From contig JAQBOZ010000037.1 of assembly GCA_028287785.1 (NCBI GenBank), positions 1 to 64,000 of the forward strand: DNA of 64,000 nucleotides. The letters run 5' to 3'. The stretch's first letter is position 1. Each line of letters starts with the position of its first letter. The translations under genes were made by a program, and so were the position numbers. This DNA comes from Chlorobiota bacterium. GTDB lineage: Bacteria; Bacteroidota; Ignavibacteria; OLB7. The notes under the pieces are model-generated. The model was not told where the DNA came from, did not search any database, and saw only the letters and a list, made by a program, of their open reading frames with translations. This document shows, piece after piece, positions 17,123-25,638 of this stretch.

Positions 17123-17887
17123 ATGTGGCACAACACCCTTCTTCAATCCGGCCATGCTTCCGCCAATATGCAATCGGCAACGTTTATGATCATACGGTAT
17201 TCCGCAATTGTCGATCTGAGCCATGAAATTCATCCCGGCATACCGGTCTGGCCCGGCGATCCCGAAGTCCGCATTCGACCTGTTGCCTCGGTTGAGCCCG
17301 ATGGCTATGCTCTGCATGAGCTGACGATCGGCGAGCATTCGGGGACTCATTTCGGGGCGCCGTCGCATTTCCATGCGGAGGGGATGCAGGCTGATGCCTT
17401 CGGGGGGGATGCGCTGGTGCGCGCCGCGGTGATGATCGATGTTCGTGGCGCGGTTGCCGGGAACCCCGACTACAGGCTGGGAAGGGATGACATCGGGACA
17501 TGGGAGAGAACGCATGGGACGATACCGCCGGCATGCGTGGTGCTCCTCTGCACCGGCTGGAGCGAGCGTTGGGGGGAGCCGGGTCGTTATTTCAACGCCG
17601 GGGCCGGCTCGCCGATCGGGCATTATCCCGGCTTTGCTCCTGATGCCGCGCGCTTCCTGGCGGAGGAACGTGGCGTGGCCGGGCTTGGAATCGATACGCT
17701 CGGCATCGACGCGGGGACCGACACCGGCTGCGAGGTCAACGGCTACTGGCTTCGCGACGGACGATTTCATCTGGAGAACCTCACCAACCTTCACCTTCTT
17801 CCGTCGGTCGGGGTCACGCTGTTCATCGGCGTGCTGAAGATCGCGGGGGGAACCGGTGGGCCGGCGCGCGTGCTGGCGCTGGCCTGA
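17123..17887 (+). CDS. Cyclase / kynurenine formamidase-like hydrolase
   Basis: A 254-aa member of the metal-dependent cyclase family (kynurenine formamidase-like). Start region DLSHEIHPGIPVWPGDPEV is typical, and GLGIDTLGID and the C-terminal LHLLPSVGVTLF match the fold. The usual metal motif HxGTHxDxPxH reads HSGTHFGAPSHF here, so the metal-ligand Asp is Gly. That may reduce or alter activity. GGAAGGTGAAG precedes the 17123 start; in-frame starts at 17168 and 17186 are possible. Confidence 0.75.
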   Translation: MWHNTLLQSGHASANMQSATFMIIRYSAIVDLSHEIHPGIPVWPGDPEVRIRPVASVEPDGYALHELTIGEHSGTHFGAPSHFHAEGMQADAFGGDALVRAAVMIDVRGAVAGNPDYRLGRDDIGTWERTHGTIPPACVVLLCTGWSERWGEPGRYFNAGAGSPIGHYPGFAPDAARFLAEERGVAGLGIDTLGIDAGTDTGCEVNGYWLRDGRFHLENLTNLHLLPSVGVTLFIGVLKIAGGTGGPARVLALA

Positions 17888-17955
17888 AACGGGGCGCGGC
17901 ATGCCGGAGGACCGGCATGCCGCGCAAACGATATCTCTTCAGATCCGGCTTCTGC

Positions 17956-18414
17956 TTACTGCTGGTCGCCGTCCTTGTTGACCACGAAGACCTTGAGCGA
18001 GGCCATGACATTCGCATGAAGCTTGATGGGAACATCGAACATGCCGAGGTGCCTGATGGGCTCATCGAGAATGATGTTGCGGCGATCGACATCGTGACCC
18101 TGGCGGGCCAGCTCCTCGGCGATCATCGGCGAGGTGACGGAGCCGAAGAGGCGATCCTCTTCGCCGACACGCATCGGGATGGTGATCGAAACCGACTCCA
18201 GCCGCTGCGCCTGCGCGCGCGCGTCGGCGGCAAGGCGGTTCTGCTGGGCATCGTAGCGCTGCTTATCGGTTTCGATGGCGCGCATGGCGCCGGGCGTGGC
18301 GCGATAGGCGAGCTGGCGAGGGATCAGATAGTTGCGGGCATAGCCATCCTTGACTTCCACAACCTCTCCGATGTTCCCCAGATTCTCGTAATTCTGGCGT
18401 AGGATAACTTTCAT
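17956..18414 (-). CDS. rplI: 50S ribosomal protein L9
   Basis: 152 aa. The N-terminal rRNA-binding domain is canonical (MKVILRQNYENLG ... VKDGYARNYLIP), followed by a long helix and the C-terminal domain. It is last in the rpsF-ssb-rplI cluster. The usual rpsR (S18) between ssb and rplI is absent: only 163 nt lie between the two genes. Confidence 0.95.
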   Translation of the reverse strand: MKVILRQNYENLGNIGEVVEVKDGYARNYLIPRQLAYRATPGAMRAIETDKQRYDAQQNRLAADARAQAQRLESVSITIPMRVGEEDRLFGSVTSPMIAEELARQGHDVDRRNIILDEPIRHLGMFDVPIKLHANVMASLKVFVVNKDGDQQ

Positions 18415-18577
18415 GAGATTGATGTATTCGTATCGTTGATCAATGTTTCTTAAGAGCCGGTAACAGAATGGGCCGTTGGCCCGCCCGTCGAAGCCCTTCC
18501 AGGATATCTATCGGCGGCTTTCCGGGCTGTCGCGAAACGGGATGGGCGGAGACTGCCCCTCCCTCTCGGCGAAGCCA

Positions 18578-19099
18578 CTACTCCGAACGGTGCATTTCCA
18601 CTTTCTCTTCGTTGAAGAACGGGTCGAACGAATCGGATGAGCCGTTTGCGCGGGCCGTTCCGTTGGTGAACGGCTCCTCCTCGCAGTCGAAAACCGTGAA
18701 CTCATCATCCCTCTCCTCGATCACCCCGTTATCATCCCCGACATCGGGGACGCGGCGTTTGTTGAGGAACTGGATACGACGAGCCTTGATCTCCACCGTG
18801 GAGCGTGTCGAGCCCTCCTCGGTCTGCCAGGTGCGGCTTTGAAGCTCCCCTTCCACAAGGACGGCGCTTCCCTTCCGCAGTTTGTCCACACAGCTTTCGG
18901 CGAGCCTGTTCCAGGCCACCACCCCAACGTAGCAGACATCCTCCTGCCACTGATTATCGCCATCGCGGAATTTGCGGTTCGACGCGATTGAGAAGTTCGC
19001 CACGGGCGTGCCGTTGCGAGTCTGCCGGATCACGGGGTCCTTCGTCAGATTTCCCGCGATGAGCACGGAGTTCAACTCAGGCATTTTCAGTTCAGCCAT
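18578..19099 (-). CDS. ssb: Single-stranded DNA-binding protein
   Basis: 173 aa. An OB-fold at residues ~5-110 shows LNSVLIAGNLTKDPVIR, FSIASNRKF and the VEGELQSRTWQ strand. Start 19099 follows GGGAGA. The C-terminal tail is acidic and includes FDPFF, but the last residues (EMHRSE) are not the usual DDDIPF tip that recruits partner proteins. The tail may be atypical or the protein specialised. It lies between rpsF and rplI, a common setting. Confidence 0.9.
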   Translation of the reverse strand: MAELKMPELNSVLIAGNLTKDPVIRQTRNGTPVANFSIASNRKFRDGDNQWQEDVCYVGVVAWNRLAESCVDKLRKGSAVLVEGELQSRTWQTEEGSTRSTVEIKARRIQFLNKRRVPDVGDDNGVIEERDDEFTVFDCEEEPFTNGTARANGSSDSFDPFFNEEKVEMHRSE

Positions 19100-19340
19100 A
19101 CGTAAGTCTCCCGAGAATGAATGTCGTTCGTTCTTCATCGTTTCGTAGTTGGTACAATCCCCCGTCATCGACGGAGGAAGGATGCCTAGTTCGCCACAGC
19201 ACGTGCATTGGTATCCGATGGCCCCGGATTGGCGGGGAGCCGGCCGTCGCCATGCGTGCGCGCGTGAGACGTTCCGTTTCCCGTTACCGGCGGACCTGGG
19301 TATCGAAGGGGTTCAACCAGCGTTGGTTGCCTAGCGAGAT

Positions 19341-19367
19341 CGGCGCGCCCGCATGACGAGCGCGCCG
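19341..19367. other. Hairpin after rpsF
   Basis: CGGCGCGC (19341-19348) and GCGCGCCG (19360-19367) form an 8-bp stem within 20 nt of the rpsF stop. It has no T-tract, so it may be an mRNA stabilising or processing structure between rpsF and ssb. Confidence 0.4.
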
Positions 19368-19385
19368 GGGAAAATACAAATGTTC

Positions 19386-19781
19386 TTACTTGCTTTCGTC
19401 CCCGTTGCCTTCGCTATTTCCGGCCGCTTCAGCCTCCGCCTCGGCGATCATCCGGTTCTTCATCTCCTCCCTGTTCTTCAGATCGGTATCCTCGAGCTGA
19501 AGCGTAAGGTGACGGATGATATGCTCCTCCAGCTGGAAGAAGCGCTCCATCTGATGGACAAGCACCCCCGGCCCGTCGATCGTGAACTGGATGTAGTATC
19601 CGTTGTTCTTCTTGTTGATCGGATAGGCAAGGCGACGGCGGCCCCAATGATCGGCGTTCTTGATCTCGCCGCCATTCCGGGTGATGAACTCGGTCGTCTT
19701 GGTGACGACCTGATTGATCGTGTCCTCTTCGAGCATCCCATTGATGATAATGGTTGTCTCGTAATGTCGTGTGTCGTTCAC
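19386..19781 (-). CDS. rpsF: 30S ribosomal protein S6
   Basis: 131 aa. The family core is clear (RHYETTIIINGMLEEDTINQ, GRRRLAYPINKKNNGYY, HIIRHLTL). It has a Glu/Ala-rich C-terminal extension of ~30 residues. First gene of the rpsF-ssb-rplI cluster. A candidate autoregulatory hairpin lies ~50 nt upstream (19830-19854). Confidence 0.95.
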   Translation of the reverse strand: MNDTRHYETTIIINGMLEEDTINQVVTKTTEFITRNGGEIKNADHWGRRRLAYPINKKNNGYYIQFTIDGPGVLVHQMERFFQLEEHIIRHLTLQLEDTDLKNREEMKNRMIAEAEAEAAGNSEGNGDESK

Positions 19782-19829
19782 GGGTTGGATTATCTCCTAT
19801 GGTTAACGTCTATGAATCGCATATCGCTA

Positions 19830-19854
19830 GCCCGCCATCAGTGTGGCGGCGGGC
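19830..19854 (-). promoter_or_regulatory. Candidate S6:S18-binding leader hairpin of rpsF
   Basis: On the minus strand a 5-bp stem (GCCCG/CGGGC) encloses an unpaired CCG, then a short stem CCA/TGG capped by CACTGA. A stem with a bulged CCG under an apical hairpin is the described form of the S6:S18 mRNA motif that mimics the rRNA site. It sits ~50 nt before the rpsF start. The assignment rests on remembered consensus. Confidence 0.5.
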
Positions 19855-19994
19855 AGGAGGTCGTTGATGTCGATCGTCGATTCCGATCGTCCGCCATATG
19901 CGCTGGCGGATATCGGCCGACCATAATATCTAACTCCCTGCATGGTCCCGCGCATGTCGTTTCGAATCATGCGCCGGGACTCTCCTCCGATGCA

Positions 19995-20612
19995 TCAGCT
20001 TCTGCCGGCACTTGTTTCAGCGTCAGGGCCTTTCGGCCGGGGCGCCTTCGCCGCCGTGTTGATCAGGTTCATCGCGCGCGACGTTTCCTCCTCGATCCAG
20101 ATCAGAGCCGCCTCGCAGCCGCTGCTCACCATCTCCGCCACCGTCTCCGCTTCGTCGCTTCGAAAAGGAGAAAGGACGTAGTCGGCCATCTCGCCGGGGC
20201 CGAAATCGCTCCCGATCCCGCAACGGAGACGGGGGAAATCGGCTGAATCGAGATGATAGATGATCGATTCGGTGCCGTTGTGTCCTCCGGACGAACCTGA
20301 TGACTTCAACTGCACGCGGCCCACGGGAAACTGGATCTCGTCGACGATCGCCAGCATCTCCGGTGGGGATACCACCAGCCGCTCGGCGATCTGCGCGGCG
20401 GCCAGCCCGCTGTTGTTCATGTAGGTCGTTGGCTTCACGATCAGGAAATCGATCCCTTTCCAGCTCCCCTGCGCCTGATAGTACTCCCCTTTTCCCGGCT
20501 TGAAGATCAGCCGAAGCCGTTCCGCGAGCGCATCCGCCACCATCCAGCCGATGTTATGCCGGGTGGCCGCGTAGCGGGAGCCGGGGTTGCCGAGAGCGAG
20601 GATCACTTTCAT
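19995..20612 (-). CDS. pth: Peptidyl-tRNA hydrolase
   Basis: Releases tRNA from stalled peptidyl-tRNA (205 aa). Catalytic elements are present: ALGNPGSRYAATRHNIGW with the key Asn/His, KPTTYMNNSG, and SSGGHNGTESI. Residue D in LAIVDEIQFP fits the catalytic Asp, although the usual DDxdlP reads DEIQFP. Start 20612 is the family N-terminus (MKVILAL). It follows rplY with a 28-nt gap, a conserved pairing. Confidence 0.92.
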   Translation of the reverse strand: MKVILALGNPGSRYAATRHNIGWMVADALAERLRLIFKPGKGEYYQAQGSWKGIDFLIVKPTTYMNNSGLAAAQIAERLVVSPPEMLAIVDEIQFPVGRVQLKSSGSSGGHNGTESIIYHLDSADFPRLRCGIGSDFGPGEMADYVLSPFRSDEAETVAEMVSSGCEAALIWIEEETSRAMNLINTAAKAPRPKGPDAETSAGRS

Positions 20613-20640
20613 CGGGGTTCCGTGATTGAAGCCGGCGTGC

Positions 20641-21255
20641 CTACTTGTCCTCGGTCTTTCCCTTGCCAATCACCTCGGGCTCGGCCGCGGCGGACGTCGG
20701 CTCCTCGCTCACGCGCGACGGCGAGATCGAGACGATGTTGAGGTCGGCCGGGCTGATGATCGTGATGCCCGGGAGGTTGAGATCACTGACATGGATCGAA
20801 TCGTTGACATCGAGGTTGGTGATATCAACGGTGATATGATCGGGGATATCGGACGGGATGCACTCGATCTCCAGCTTGTGAAGCGCGAAGTCCACGATGC
20901 CGCCATGCTGCATGCCGATTGCCTGCCCCTGAAGCGAGACCGGCACTTCGACGCGAATCTTTTCGTTGGCCGTGATGCCCAGGAGGTCGAAATGGGTGGG
21001 GCGGTCGGTGATCGGATCGAACACGATATCCTTCAGCACGCAGGTCTTCTCCGTACCATCCTCGAGCTTCATCCTGACCAGATGGGACTCGGTGGTAAAG
21101 ATCAGCGGACGGAGCGAAAGCTCCGGGACGGAGATCGAGATCGGCTCCTCGCCGTGGAAATAGTAGATGCCAGGGATCGTGCTCTGGCGGCGCATGGCGC
21201 GGGCGGCGCTACGGCCAGGCTGCCGGCGCTTTGCTTCGAGAATAATCTCGCTCAT
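20641..21255 (-). CDS. rplY: 50S ribosomal protein L25 (Ctc/TL5 form)
   Basis: 204 aa. Consists of the N-terminal 5S rRNA-binding domain and the longer C-terminal Ctc/TL5 beta domain; recognisable segments are IPGIYYFHGEEPISISV, HFDLLGI and HITVDITNLDVNDSIHV. Lies between prs and pth on the minus strand, a conserved prs-rplY-pth order. Confidence 0.93.
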   Translation of the reverse strand: MSEIILEAKRRQPGRSAARAMRRQSTIPGIYYFHGEEPISISVPELSLRPLIFTTESHLVRMKLEDGTEKTCVLKDIVFDPITDRPTHFDLLGITANEKIRVEVPVSLQGQAIGMQHGGIVDFALHKLEIECIPSDIPDHITVDITNLDVNDSIHVSDLNLPGITIISPADLNIVSISPSRVSEEPTSAAAEPEVIGKGKTEDK

Positions 21256-21330
21256 GCTTCGGTTCCTTAATGATTAAGTACGTGATTAGTAAGCGACGCT
21301 TAGTACGCTATGTAGAAGAACTGGATGTCA

Positions 21331-21396
21331 GTCGGGAGCGGTTTGAAACCGCTCCTTCTGTGTAAGGCGTAAGGGCGGTTTGAAACCGTCCCCGAC
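21331..21396. repeat. Palindromic GTTTGAAAC element, tandem pair (copy 2)
   Basis: Two hairpins sit side by side: GGAGCGGTTTGAAACCGCTCC-type (21335-21355) and GGGCGGTTTGAAACCGTCC (21373-21391). Outer GTCGGG (21331) and CCCGAC (21391-21396) can also pair across the whole unit. Located between prs and rplY, after the prs stop. Same core as copies at 25596 and 36878. Confidence 0.7.
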
Positions 21397-21441
21397 CTGA
21401 GACAGAGAAACAGAGACAGATGCGTTCTCGAGGAGACGCGA

Positions 21442-22374
21442 TCAATCCGTGTCGAACAACTTTGAAAGAGACTGATTATCGTGAATCCGGAGAATCGCCT
21501 CGGCGAAGAGTTTCGCCACGGATTTCACGACGATTTTCGGCGATGGGCGGAGCAGCGGCAGGGTATCGGTAACGATAAGCTGCTCCAGCGCCGACGCCTC
21601 CAGCAGCTCGTATGCCTTGCCGCTCAACACCGCGTGGGTGCAGGCCCCGTAGACCCGCGCCGCGCCATGCTGCTTCAGCGCGTTCACGGCGTTGGTGAAC
21701 GTGCCGCCGGTGTCGATCAGATCATCGACCACCAGAATATTTCTCCCCTTGGCCTCTCCCACGATGTTCATCACCTCCGCCACGTTCGGACGGGGGCGGC
21801 GCTTGTCGATGAACATCAGCCCGGCATCCAGCCGCTTCGCGTAGGCGCGCGCCAGCTTCAGCCCGCCGACATCCGGGGAGGCGATCGTCAGGTCCGGCAG
21901 CTCCAGCTTTCTGACGTGCCGTGTAAACACCGGCGACGAATAGAGGTGATCGAACGGGATATCGAAAAACCCCTGGATCTGCGGCGCGTGGAGATCCATC
22001 GTGATCACCCGGTCAGCCCCCGCCTCGGTGATCAGGTTTGCCACCAGTTTCGCCGTGATCGCCACGCGGGGCTGATCCTTCCGGTCCTGCCGGGCGTAGC
22101 CGAAGTAGGGAATCACCGCGGTGATCCGCTTGGCCGATGCCCTGCGGGCCGCGTCGATCAGCATCAGCAGCTCGAAAAGATTATCCCCCGGCGGCTGCGT
22201 GGACTGCACGATAAACAGATCCTCGCCACGGACGTTTTCGTCGTACTTGACCCAGATTTCCCCGTCGGAGAAATTCCTGATGAGAACTTTCCCGAGCGAT
22301 GTTCCGGCAGCCTTCGCCACGCGGGCGGCGAATTCCGGATTCGATCGCCCGGTCACGATCTTGAATTTGGCCAT
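21442..22374 (-). CDS. prs: Ribose-phosphate pyrophosphokinase
   Basis: Makes PRPP for nucleotide, His and Trp synthesis (310 aa). Family landmarks include FSDGEIWVKYDENVRGEDLF, IPYFGYARQDRKD, the MDLHAPQIQGFFDIP segment and the PRPP-binding ILVVDDLIDTGGTF. Start at 22374 (MAKFKIV) is the conserved N-terminus; the longer frame runs through the tRNA gene and is not real. A tRNA-Gln gene lies ~220 nt upstream on the same strand and may share its transcript. Confidence 0.95.
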   Translation of the reverse strand: MAKFKIVTGRSNPEFAARVAKAAGTSLGKVLIRNFSDGEIWVKYDENVRGEDLFIVQSTQPPGDNLFELLMLIDAARRASAKRITAVIPYFGYARQDRKDQPRVAITAKLVANLITEAGADRVITMDLHAPQIQGFFDIPFDHLYSSPVFTRHVRKLELPDLTIASPDVGGLKLARAYAKRLDAGLMFIDKRRPRPNVAEVMNIVGEAKGRNILVVDDLIDTGGTFTNAVNALKQHGAARVYGACTHAVLSGKAYELLEASALEQLIVTDTLPLLRPSPKIVVKSVAKLFAEAILRIHDNQSLSKLFDTD

Positions 22375-22592
22375 AGTGCTGACGAGTTGCCTTGCTGTAA
22401 TCGATTCTGACCGGCAGGAGGTTCCGGAATGCGCCTGGCGCGCGGAACCGGATGACGGAATGTATGACGGGAAGCCCGGAGGACTGCCATTCGAAACGGC
22501 CTCGATGAGCCGGCCGCCGGCCCGACCCAATCCGCTCAAACACTGAAATGCCGCCCTTCCGTCGCTCGGCACGGATAGCGGCATTCGGCACG

Positions 22593-22664
<72 letters not shown>

Positions 22665-22801
22665 GTTTCAGGAAGGGGGCGTCCCATTCCCAATACAAAG
22701 GAACAACAAATATACGCCGGGGGTCGGGACGTGCAAAAGTGAATAGATGTGTTGCCGGAGCGCGCGGCGACGGCGGAAATGCCGCCGCCGGAAGAGGAAT
22801 G

Positions 22802-23050
22802 TCAGTTCCGGGAGAAAAAGCTGGAGATGAAATAGAAGATGCCCGCCGCCACGAAGGAGATCAGGAACGTGGTGGTTACCGGAAGATGGATCGGCGCGGA
22901 TGCTGTCGCGATGACGATATCGCCGGGAAGATGTCCCAGGGCGAACCGCGCGCCGGAGGTCCCCAGAGCAATCAGCAGAATGCTTCCCCCCCACGCAAGA
23001 CGGAAGATCGTTCGCCAGTACATATAGGCCTCCATGATCATGTTCTCCAT
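22802..23050 (-). CDS. DUF2905-like small membrane protein
   Basis: 82 aa. Two hydrophobic segments flank the diagnostic LGHLPGDIVI motif, and the second ends FYFISSFFSRN. DUF2905 proteins are short inner-membrane proteins of unknown role. An internal start at MYWRTIF would remove about ten residues. Separated from the tRNA by ~140 nt. Confidence 0.7.
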   Translation of the reverse strand: MENMIMEAYMYWRTIFRLAWGGSILLIALGTSGARFALGHLPGDIVIATASAPIHLPVTTTFLISFVAAGIFYFISSFFSRN

Positions 23051-23326
23051 TGGTTCAGGCTGGAATCATACCGGATTGCAATCGAATCGATGCCGGTTCG
23101 GAGCATGGGCCATGCTCTTCGGGAAACGAGCCCGCCGAAAAAATGTTAGAGCGCCCGGCAATGTGAGCGGAAGGAACGCCCGCGGGATGAAAACTCATTG
23201 ATGGCGCGATGGCGCGCGTGTAACCTTCGTAGATTCGGTTCCGTACCGGCGGTGCCTTTGCCGATGGCCTGATGGCCGGCGGGCCGGTGCGGATATACCG
23301 CAACCGCGTGCATATTCCGGCTCAAT

Positions 23327-24301
23327 ATGATTTCCATAGAACATCTCGATAAACAGTTTGCCAGCGTTCACGCTGTCAACGACATCTCCCTTCAGGCGCA
23401 GCGCGGGGAGATCTTCGGCCTGCTTGGCCCGAACGGCGCCGGCAAATCGACCACGATCCGGATGATCAACAACATCATCCGTCCCGATTCGGGGACCATC
23501 CTCTACGATGGCTCCCCGTTCAGCGACGCGATCCGCACCCGCATCGGCTATCTGCCGGAGGAGCGGGGGCTTTACCAGAAGGCGCGCATTCTGGAGACGA
23601 TCGTCTACTTCGCGCGGCTCAGGAATCTGAGCGGTGCCGTGGCGCGCAAACGCGCCGAGATGTGGCTTCTGCGGTTTAATCTGGCCGGGAGCGAGCGCCG
23701 GCGGATCGAGGAGCTGTCCAAGGGAAATCAGCAGAAGGTGCAGATCATCATCGCCCTGATCCACGAGCCCGATTATCTGATTCTGGATGAGCCGGCCTCC
23801 GGGCTGGACCCGGTGAACCAGGAAACGCTGCGCGATATCGTTGATGAGCAGCGGGCGGCCGGGCGGACCATCCTGTACTCCACCCATCAGATGGAGCTTG
23901 CGGAGCGGCTCTGCAACAGGATAGCGCTGATCAACCGCGGAAAGGTGGTCCTCTCCGGGACGGTGGACCAGGTGCGCGACGGGCATGGCGGGAATGTGGT
24001 GCGGGTGGAGTTCCAGGGGGATGGCTCCTTCCTCCGAACGCTGCCACAGGTGCTGGATGCCGATATGGATTCCAACTACGCGGAGCTGCGGCTGCGGCCG
24101 GATGTCTCGATCAACGATCTCCTGCCTCATATGATCGACCGGATCAGGATCTCGAAAATCGAGAGGGTTCGCCCATCGCTCAAATCGATCTTCATCGACA
24201 CGGTGGCGAACGTGGAGCGGGAGGAAAAGAGAATGGAAGCGGAGCGGCGGCCGAACAGCGGCCCCTACAACCACGACAGATTCCGGGAGGGGGGACGATG
24301 A
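23327..24301 (+). CDS. ABC-2 exporter ATP-binding protein (NatA-like)
   Basis: 324 aa ATPase. Walker A is GPNGAGKSTTI, the Q-loop region is followed by signature LSKGNQQKVQ, and Walker B is YLILDEPASGLDP. The C-terminal ~90 residues form the accessory domain seen in Na+-export and gliding-type ABC ATPases. Its stop overlaps the permease start (ATGA), so the pair forms one exporter. Confidence 0.9.
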   Translation: MISIEHLDKQFASVHAVNDISLQAQRGEIFGLLGPNGAGKSTTIRMINNIIRPDSGTILYDGSPFSDAIRTRIGYLPEERGLYQKARILETIVYFARLRNLSGAVARKRAEMWLLRFNLAGSERRRIEELSKGNQQKVQIIIALIHEPDYLILDEPASGLDPVNQETLRDIVDEQRAAGRTILYSTHQMELAERLCNRIALINRGKVVLSGTVDQVRDGHGGNVVRVEFQGDGSFLRTLPQVLDADMDSNYAELRLRPDVSINDLLPHMIDRIRISKIERVRPSLKSIFIDTVANVEREEKRMEAERRPNSGPYNHDRFREGGR

Positions 24302-25572
24302 ACAGAGGAAGAATCGGGGCCATAGCCCGCTGGGAATATCTTCAGAAGGTCCGTTCCAAGGGCTTTATCATCTCGCTGCTGCTGACGCCGTTGATCGTGA
24401 TTCTCTCCACCGTGCTGCCGGCCTACTTCGCGGATCAGCCGCCGGATGCAACCGTTGCAATCGGCGTGATCGACAGGACGGGCCTGTACTTTGCCGAGTT
24501 GAAGCAGGGAGTGGAGGCCACCGACAAGCTGCGGGACGGCAACCCGGCGTATCTCCTGGCGAACTATCTGCCGGGGAACCGGCCGTACGATTCAGCCATT
24601 GCCCTCGCCGATCGTGATGCGCTGGCGGGAAAGATCGAGGGGGTGATCCTTCTGTGGGACAGCGCCGGAACCCCGAGGGTGGATTACAGGAGCACCAGCC
24701 CGAACAACGTCAGGGTGATCAACAACTTCGGCCGTTCGATCCGGAAGCTCATCACCGTGCGGCGCCTGATGGCGGCGGGGATCGACACGGCGCTCTACAG
24801 CCGGATCTCCAGGGATATCGATGTGGAGCCGGTGAAGATCAGCAAGTCCGGCAAGGCGGAATCCACCGGGTTTCTCCAGACGTTCTTCACTGCGTATGCG
24901 TGCTGCTTTCTGCTGATGTTCCTGGTGCTGACCACCGGGCAGTCGCTGGTGCGAAGCCTGGTGGAGGAGAAGACGAACCGGATCATGGAGCTGCTGATCG
25001 GCAACTGCACGCCGCAGGAGTTGATGTGGGGGAAGTTGATAGGGCTGAGCGGGCTGGGGCTGACGCAGATGGTGATCTGGGTGATTCTCGGCCTCGGCTT
25101 CGCAACGTCGTTCGTAACGCAGGGGGCCGGGGTGATCGCCTCGCTGAAGGGGGTGTACGCAATCCTCCCGCTGATGCTGACCTATATCTTCCTCGGCTAC
25201 ATCTTCTACGCCGCGCTCTTCATCGGCATCGGGTCGCTGGTGACCAACGAGCAGGAGGCGCAGGTGACGACATCGGTGCTGACGATGGCGCTGGTCCTGC
25301 CGATCTTCGTGGCGCTCGGGGTGATTCAGAATCCGGAGATGTCGTACATCAGAATCCTCAGCTACATCCCCCTGTTCACCCCGTCGATGATGATGATCCG
25401 GGCAGTGACGCGGATGCCCTCCGCCGGGGAGATCATCGGGACGATCGGCGTGATGCTGCTGGCGACATCGCTGGTGGTATGGGCGGCCGGGAAGATCTTC
25501 AGGGTGGCGATTCTCCTCTACGGCAAACGGCCATCGTTCGGGGAAATCATCAAGTGGCTGCGCGCGGAGTAG
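24298..25572 (+). CDS. ABC-2 family permease (NatB-like)
   Basis: 424 aa. An N-terminal membrane helix (residues ~17-40) is followed by a ~130-residue extracytoplasmic domain. A cluster of five to six membrane segments follows from ~residue 195, including the EEKTNRIMELLIGNCTP loop that is characteristic of ABC-2 permeases. Partner of the upstream ATPase. The exported substrate cannot be read from sequence. Confidence 0.87.
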   Translation: MNRGRIGAIARWEYLQKVRSKGFIISLLLTPLIVILSTVLPAYFADQPPDATVAIGVIDRTGLYFAELKQGVEATDKLRDGNPAYLLANYLPGNRPYDSAIALADRDALAGKIEGVILLWDSAGTPRVDYRSTSPNNVRVINNFGRSIRKLITVRRLMAAGIDTALYSRISRDIDVEPVKISKSGKAESTGFLQTFFTAYACCFLLMFLVLTTGQSLVRSLVEEKTNRIMELLIGNCTPQELMWGKLIGLSGLGLTQMVIWVILGLGFATSFVTQGAGVIASLKGVYAILPLMLTYIFLGYIFYAALFIGIGSLVTNEQEAQVTTSVLTMALVLPIFVALGVIQNPEMSYIRILSYIPLFTPSMMMIRAVTRMPSAGEIIGTIGVMLLATSLVVWAAGKIFRVAILLYGKRPSFGEIIKWLRAE

Positions 25573-25595
25573 ATGCGTGTTGTGGCGTATCGTAT

Positions 25596-25626
25596 CGTCG
25601 GGGCGGGTTTGAAACCCGCCCCGACG
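25596..25626. repeat. Palindromic GTTTGAAAC element (copy 3)
   Basis: A 31-nt perfect palindrome with arms CGTCGGGGCGGGTTT and AAACCCGCCCCGACG around a central G. It sits in the 66-bp gap between the convergent permease and ptsI genes, so it may terminate both transcripts. Confidence 0.75.
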
Positions 25627-25638
25627 ACTGACTATCAA

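Noticed and set aside
19100-19385. rpsR hidden between rpsF and ssb
   Set aside because: I read the minus strand for the S18 landmarks (basic PRRxTG and AIKRARxxALLP type) and found none. The gap between ssb and rplI is too short to encode S18.
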